NCBI GenBank assembly: GCA_017958525.1 | Contig: JAGDCN010000057.1 | Coordinates: 1 to 39,268 of the forward strand | DNA from: Bacteroidales bacterium | Lineage (GTDB): Bacteria > Bacteroidota > Bacteroidia > Bacteroidales > P3 | Reading direction: 5' to 3' | Length of the DNA: 39,268 nt | Shown: piece after piece, positions 36,153 through 39,268 of the stretch | How positions within the stretch are numbered: the stretch's first letter is position 1 | Layout of the letters: each line of letters opens with the position of its first letter | Notes under the pieces: generated by a model | What the model was told of the DNA's origin: nothing | Seen by the model: only the letters and a program-made list of their open reading frames with translations | Databases searched by the model: none | Made by a program: the position numbers and the translations under genes

Positions 36153-36992
36153 ATGAAAAGATTGTTGTTGTTAATATTATTGATTGCAGGAATGGCACAA
36201 CTGCCCGGCCTTCAGGCTCAGCAGTTGAAAGTCATTTCGCTCAATATTCACAACAACATCTCGCCAAAGGATGACGGGAAATACACCTGGAACGCTCGAC
36301 AGAAAGCCGTTATAAAAATGATAGAAAGCGAAAATCCCGACATTATCGGTGTCCAAGACGCTTTATTGGACCAACTGGCTTACATCGACAAATTATACAG
36401 AGACAAATATCGACGCGTTGGAATTGGAGCCGACAACGGTATCACACGCGGCGAACATACTGCCATATACTACGACAAAACAAAAATAGAACTGGCATCA
36501 CCAAGCAAAACAAGATGGCTTAGTACTACACCGCAAACCGTCTCGCTGGGATGGGATGCAAGGAATTACCACATCGTAACCATTGCCCACTTCCGCGTAA
36601 AAGCCACAGGTGACGAATTCTATTATTTCAACACGCACCTCGCTTCGGAAAGAACACTTGCCCACAACGAATCAATCAAACTGATTGCAAAATTTGTCAG
36701 CAGTATTGTCCCATCAGGAGCACCTGTAATCATTGGCGGTGATATGAATTCAGAAATCAACAACTACGATTTCAGACCACTATACGACCTCAGTATGGAC
36801 CCTGCTCGCGACATAGCCTATCGTACCGATTATCGAAACAGCTACAATGGTTTTGGAAAAGGCACTCCTGCTATGACCGATCACTTCCTGGTTCGAAATG
36901 TGATTGTAAACCGTTTCAAAACCTTGATAAAGAATTTTGGTATAGATTATATTTCAGACCATTATCCTATTATGATGATAATCACTTTGTAA
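36153..36992 (+). CDS. Secreted endonuclease/exonuclease/phosphatase-family protein
   Basis: A 279-aa exported hydrolase with a signal peptide (MKRLLLLILLIAGMAQLPGL, then QAQ). The EEP fold shows LKVISLNIHNN (metal-site Asn), DIIGVQDALLDQL, HIVTIAHFRVKATGDEFYYFNTHLAS (catalytic His region), VIIGGDMNSE and DYISDHYPIMMI (Asp-His pair). At the position where the family usually has glutamate (Q-E) this protein has aspartate (D69, codon GAC). Substrates in the family range from DNA to phosphoesters and sphingolipids; the Bacteroidota secreted members are mostly uncharacterised. Its stop is only 4 nt from the convergent mntP stop. Confidence 0.87.
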   Translation: MKRLLLLILLIAGMAQLPGLQAQQLKVISLNIHNNISPKDDGKYTWNARQKAVIKMIESENPDIIGVQDALLDQLAYIDKLYRDKYRRVGIGADNGITRGEHTAIYYDKTKIELASPSKTRWLSTTPQTVSLGWDARNYHIVTIAHFRVKATGDEFYYFNTHLASERTLAHNESIKLIAKFVSSIVPSGAPVIIGGDMNSEINNYDFRPLYDLSMDPARDIAYRTDYRNSYNGFGKGTPAMTDHFLVRNVIVNRFKTLIKNFGIDYISDHYPIMMIITL

Positions 36993-36996
36993 TTTC

Positions 36997-37551
36997 CTAA
37001 TTACAAACCAGCGAAACAATTCCCAGAACAATCAATACCATTCCAGCCACGATCGAAGCCGTTCGTTCGGGGATAGGTATTTTGTGACGTCCCAAAACAA
37101 CACCCAGTATTGAAACAAGAAAAGTCACTGTAGCAATTATTAAAGTGATAAACAACACCTGGGGAATACTGTTCTCCAACCCTAGAGTGACACCTACGGC
37201 AAAAGCATCAATAGAGGTGGCTATACCCAGCAAACACATTATGCCGAAGTTCAAGTCTTTTATCTGACAATCGTCCGAGGTGTTACGCAAAGCATCAACA
37301 ATCATTTTACATCCGACAAATAACAACAATGCAAACGCCACCCAATGGTCTATCGAGGAAACAAAAGCACGAAATGCAACACCCAGCAAAGCTCCCAAAA
37401 ATGGAAAGCCGCCCTGAAACACAGCAAAAACAACAGCCATTGTTATGCCACTACGTATTGACATACGATTGCGAAAGGCACAAGCCGTCGAAACCGTAAA
37501 AGAATCAACACACAAAGCCAGCGCCAGCAACAAGGTCTCAAAAAAGAACAT
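36997..37551 (-). CDS. mntP: Manganese efflux pump MntP
   Basis: A 184-aa inner-membrane exporter of Mn2+ with six spans. The first span carries the conserved acidic site in LALALCVDSFTVSTACAF, and the repeat half carries ATSIDAFAVGVTLGLENS, the two aspartate-containing motifs of the family. Length is normal. The gene follows the ATP-grasp gene by 12 nt on the minus strand and converges on the EEP gene with a 4-bp gap and no terminator between. The mntP riboswitch (yybP-ykoY) would have to lie upstream of the ATP-grasp gene; none was recognised in the 81 bp there. Confidence 0.94.
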   Translation of the reverse strand: MFFFETLLLALALCVDSFTVSTACAFRNRMSIRSGITMAVVFAVFQGGFPFLGALLGVAFRAFVSSIDHWVAFALLLFVGCKMIVDALRNTSDDCQIKDLNFGIMCLLGIATSIDAFAVGVTLGLENSIPQVLFITLIIATVTFLVSILGVVLGRHKIPIPERTASIVAGMVLIVLGIVSLVCN

Positions 37552-37563
37552 TTTATAGAATTA

Positions 37564-38475
37564 TTATACTGTTATATCCTGAGTCCATATTTGCCCTTTA
37601 CACTCAGGGTGGCGTTCTAAATAACGATGAGCTACAAGACCCATTGTATGCCGAAGGTTGATTTCGCAGACAACAATACGTCCATCCTGTGTAGAGAAAC
37701 AATCTACACCCAAGTAGCCATTATAGTATGGCGCAATACTTATTTGCAACCAACTTTTAATTGATCTGCCAAGTTCTGGTGTTACACCACACCTACTGCG
37801 TATTGCTTCATCCGGCAAAAGAATATTATGCCTATACACGCCACTTTGCGTCACAAAAAAAGACATACCCACAAACTCAACCAAACCGTTTTCAACATAA
37901 TATTCAAAAGCAAAATCATCCTTGACGTCATATCGTTCTTCTGCTATGACACACCGTTGTGAAGCCACCGTCTTTCTTATCCAGGATTCATCCTGCTCCG
38001 AAAGTTTCTCATCAACCCATCGCAGCCCTCTGCCCGACCCCGACCAAGGTGCTTTGAGCACAATACGAGGATGATCCACAAGCAAATCTATGACATCACC
38101 GACTTTATATACACAATATGCAGCGGATTGGAGTGGTAAAATTGTAGAACGGTGTTGCATTTCACGCAACCTTTTAATATACAAATCTGTAGGCAATAAC
38201 GACTCTTTTACGCCCTGTTTTACCAACATCTGCTTAAGGCGCGCATCCCATCCCCAAGGGACAATGGCATCTATGTTTTCGCAAATGTCTTTATGACCGC
38301 TGCACCAACTTGCAAAATCATCAGCCGCTATAACTTCAACATCGTCGCCATAAAGAACCTTCATTACACCAACTCCTCTACGGGCAAAATCAAGCGCCGA
38401 CTGAGGAGGGACATAATTAGGGTCGCCATTCGCCAAACACAAATCGTGTTCCGGATTGAAAACAAAAAGAGTCAT
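37564..38475 (-). CDS. ATP-grasp-fold protein of unknown substrate
   Basis: A 303-aa cytoplasmic protein. The N-terminal third carries an unusual motif FNPEHDLCLANGDPNYVPP (residues 6-24). The later part looks like ATP-grasp: VLKAPWSGSGRGLRW with K141 and the glycine-rich loop 146-150 (nucleotide binding), a CVIAEERYDVKDDFAFEYYV strand, and GVDCFSTQDGRIVVCEINLR with E271 and N273 in the position of the Mg-binding E-x-N. ATP-grasp enzymes join a carboxylate to an amine or thiol via an acyl phosphate. No peptide, cofactor or lipid gene beside it reveals the substrate. It is co-oriented with mntP, 12 nt apart. I know of homologues in Bacteroides annotated as hypothetical, but no function. Confidence 0.75.
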   Translation of the reverse strand: MTLFVFNPEHDLCLANGDPNYVPPQSALDFARRGVGVMKVLYGDDVEVIAADDFASWCSGHKDICENIDAIVPWGWDARLKQMLVKQGVKESLLPTDLYIKRLREMQHRSTILPLQSAAYCVYKVGDVIDLLVDHPRIVLKAPWSGSGRGLRWVDEKLSEQDESWIRKTVASQRCVIAEERYDVKDDFAFEYYVENGLVEFVGMSFFVTQSGVYRHNILLPDEAIRSRCGVTPELGRSIKSWLQISIAPYYNGYLGVDCFSTQDGRIVVCEINLRHTMGLVAHRYLERHPECKGQIWTQDITV

Positions 38476-38505
38476 AGGGATGATATAAGCGGATTGAATG
38501 ATGTC

Positions 38506-38545
38506 AATTAAAAAAGGGGGGATTAGCTCCCCCCCTTTTTTAATT
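38506..38545 (-). terminator. Strong terminator after serA
   Basis: AATTAAAAAAGGGGGG (38506-38521) pairs with CCCCCC-TTTTTT-AATT (38530-38545) over 16 positions, around a short loop. On the minus strand the stem is followed by GACATC, with the T-run inside the descending arm. It lies 11 nt after the serA stop and before the ATP-grasp gene. Confidence 0.85.
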
Positions 38546-38556
38546 AAGATACACTA

Positions 38557-39268
38557 TTATTTGTTCACCTGGAACTTAGTGCAACCATTCTTGAAGTACT
38601 CGCTGATCTGGTTGGCAGCAGCGATACCGGCGTTGATGTTGGCCTCTTCGGTCTGGGCACCCATCTTTTTGGGTGTAGCGAAGTAGCGGCCTTCGAAAGC
38701 CTTGAATTCGGCATCGGCATCAGGCATAATGTCGGTGATGTATTTCAGGTCGGTGCGCTCGGCCATCAGTTTGAGCAGTTCGGGCTCATTGATGACTTCC
38801 TTGCGGGCGCTGTTGACCAGGATACCGCCCTTATGCATCTTGTTGACGAGAGCGTAGTTGATGCTCTGCTTGGTCTCTGCTGTAGCGGGGATGTGGAGGG
38901 ACACTACATCGCAGGTCTCAAACAGTGCTTCTTGGTTGGCGACAGCCTTAGCCATACCGCTCTGGTTGATCTGGTCGGCGGTGAGGAATGCGTCGTAAGC
39001 ATAGACCTCCATACCAAAGCCTTTGGCGAGGCGGGCCACGTTGCGTCCCACGTTGCCGAAGGCGAGGATACCCAGTTTCTTGCCCATGAGCTCAGAGCCA
39101 GATTTGCCATTGTAGAAGTTTCGGACGCAGAAGACGAGCATACCCATGACGAGCTCGGCGACAGCGTTGCTGTTCTGGCCAGGGGTGTTCATGGCGACGA
39201 TGCCACGGGCGGTGCAAGCCTCGAGGTCGAGGTTGTAGAAACCGGCGCCGGCACGGACAACGATCTTC
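38557..39268 (-). CDS. serA: D-3-phosphoglycerate dehydrogenase (5' end outside window)
   Basis: Oxidises 3-phosphoglycerate in the first step of serine synthesis. Only the C-terminal 237 codons are here; the frame is open through the right edge (KIVVRAGAGFYNLDLEACTA, then RGIVAMNTPGQNSNAVAELV). The NAD-binding motif is LGILAFGNVGRNVA, with alanine where GxGxxG has its first glycine. The catalytic arginine is in VNSARKEVINEPEL. The position of the usual catalytic histidine (TPHxGxxT) is lysine here (ATPKKMGAQTEEAN), as in the so-called type IIIK enzymes such as that of Entamoeba. There is no C-terminal ACT domain. Codon use points to high expression. The terminator lies 11 nt after the stop. 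Confidence 0.92.
   Translation of the reverse strand, partial: KIVVRAGAGFYNLDLEACTARGIVAMNTPGQNSNAVAELVMGMLVFCVRNFYNGKSGSELMGKKLGILAFGNVGRNVARLAKGFGMEVYAYDAFLTADQINQSGMAKAVANQEALFETCDVVSLHIPATAETKQSINYALVNKMHKGGILVNSARKEVINEPELLKLMAERTDLKYITDIMPDADAEFKAFEGRYFATPKKMGAQTEEANINAGIAAANQISEYFKNGCTKFQVNK

Noticed and set aside
38476..38556. Manganese riboswitch before the ATP-grasp/mntP pair
   Set aside because: The 81 bp available are mostly the serA terminator, and no yybP-ykoY-like fold is apparent.

Overview
The window comes from a member of the order Bacteroidales (phylum Bacteroidota). Several signs agree. Spaced promoters fit the phylum consensus TTTG-N19-TAnnTTTG. There are families largely confined to the phylum (DUF6029-type barrel, Omp28-type lipoprotein, DUF6913-like and DUF6427-like proteins). 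A subtilisin-type protease ends in a type IX secretion sorting domain. The phosphoglycerate dehydrogenase has lysine at its catalytic-base position. Nothing marks a phage, transposon, CRISPR array or integrated element; gene density is chromosomal and the content is mostly housekeeping. No rRNA or tRNA gene was seen.

Layout. 16-1182 (-): a GT4-type glycosyltransferase, separated from topA by an array of about 18 degenerate CTTTGA/CTTTAA hexamers. 1493-10350 (+): topA with its own promoter and terminator, then a 1034-aa secreted TPR protein, an outer-membrane barrel and folC, closely packed. 10508-15708 (+): a topoisomerase IV/gyrase A subunit with its own promoter, a second glycosyltransferase and hflX. 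15976-17972 (-): groS-groL, ending in a strong terminator. 18458-23106 (+): a PgpH-like 7TM-HD phosphodiesterase and a YfhO-family membrane protein, then a terminator. 23274-30135 (+): the T9SS protease, a multipass membrane protein, rnhB, a DUF6913-like protein, dapA, a PaaI-type thioesterase and a polyprenyl diphosphate synthase. 30208-34677 (+): a TlpA-like thioredoxin, a DUF6029 barrel, an Omp28-like lipoprotein and a MATE transporter.

34678-35298 is the largest gap and the most unusual stretch. It carries a mirror-image array of 11-bp repeats with a 20-bp perfect hairpin. Further on, a consensus promoter sits immediately before a roughly 120-nt sequence that folds as outer stem, bubble and inner stem, like a small 6S-type RNA. 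After it come a Cof-type HAD phosphatase and a secreted endonuclease/exonuclease/phosphatase-family protein (+), then MntP and an unassigned ATP-grasp protein (-), and finally the 3' part of serA (-), which runs off the right edge.

How the genes connect. Two groups look like functional modules at the cell envelope: the TPR protein plus barrel, and the thioredoxin plus DUF6029 barrel plus CxxC lipoprotein. The rest is core metabolism (folate, lysine/peptidoglycan precursor, isoprenoid, serine), DNA topology, chaperones and ribosome-associated GTPase. Two barrel genes encode signal peptides through closely related TCAATT-rich DNA repeats, which suggests repeat spread into coding starts. No decisive evidence of a wholly new system was found. 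The RNA candidate, the inverted 11-bp array and the orphan ATP-grasp protein are the best leads.
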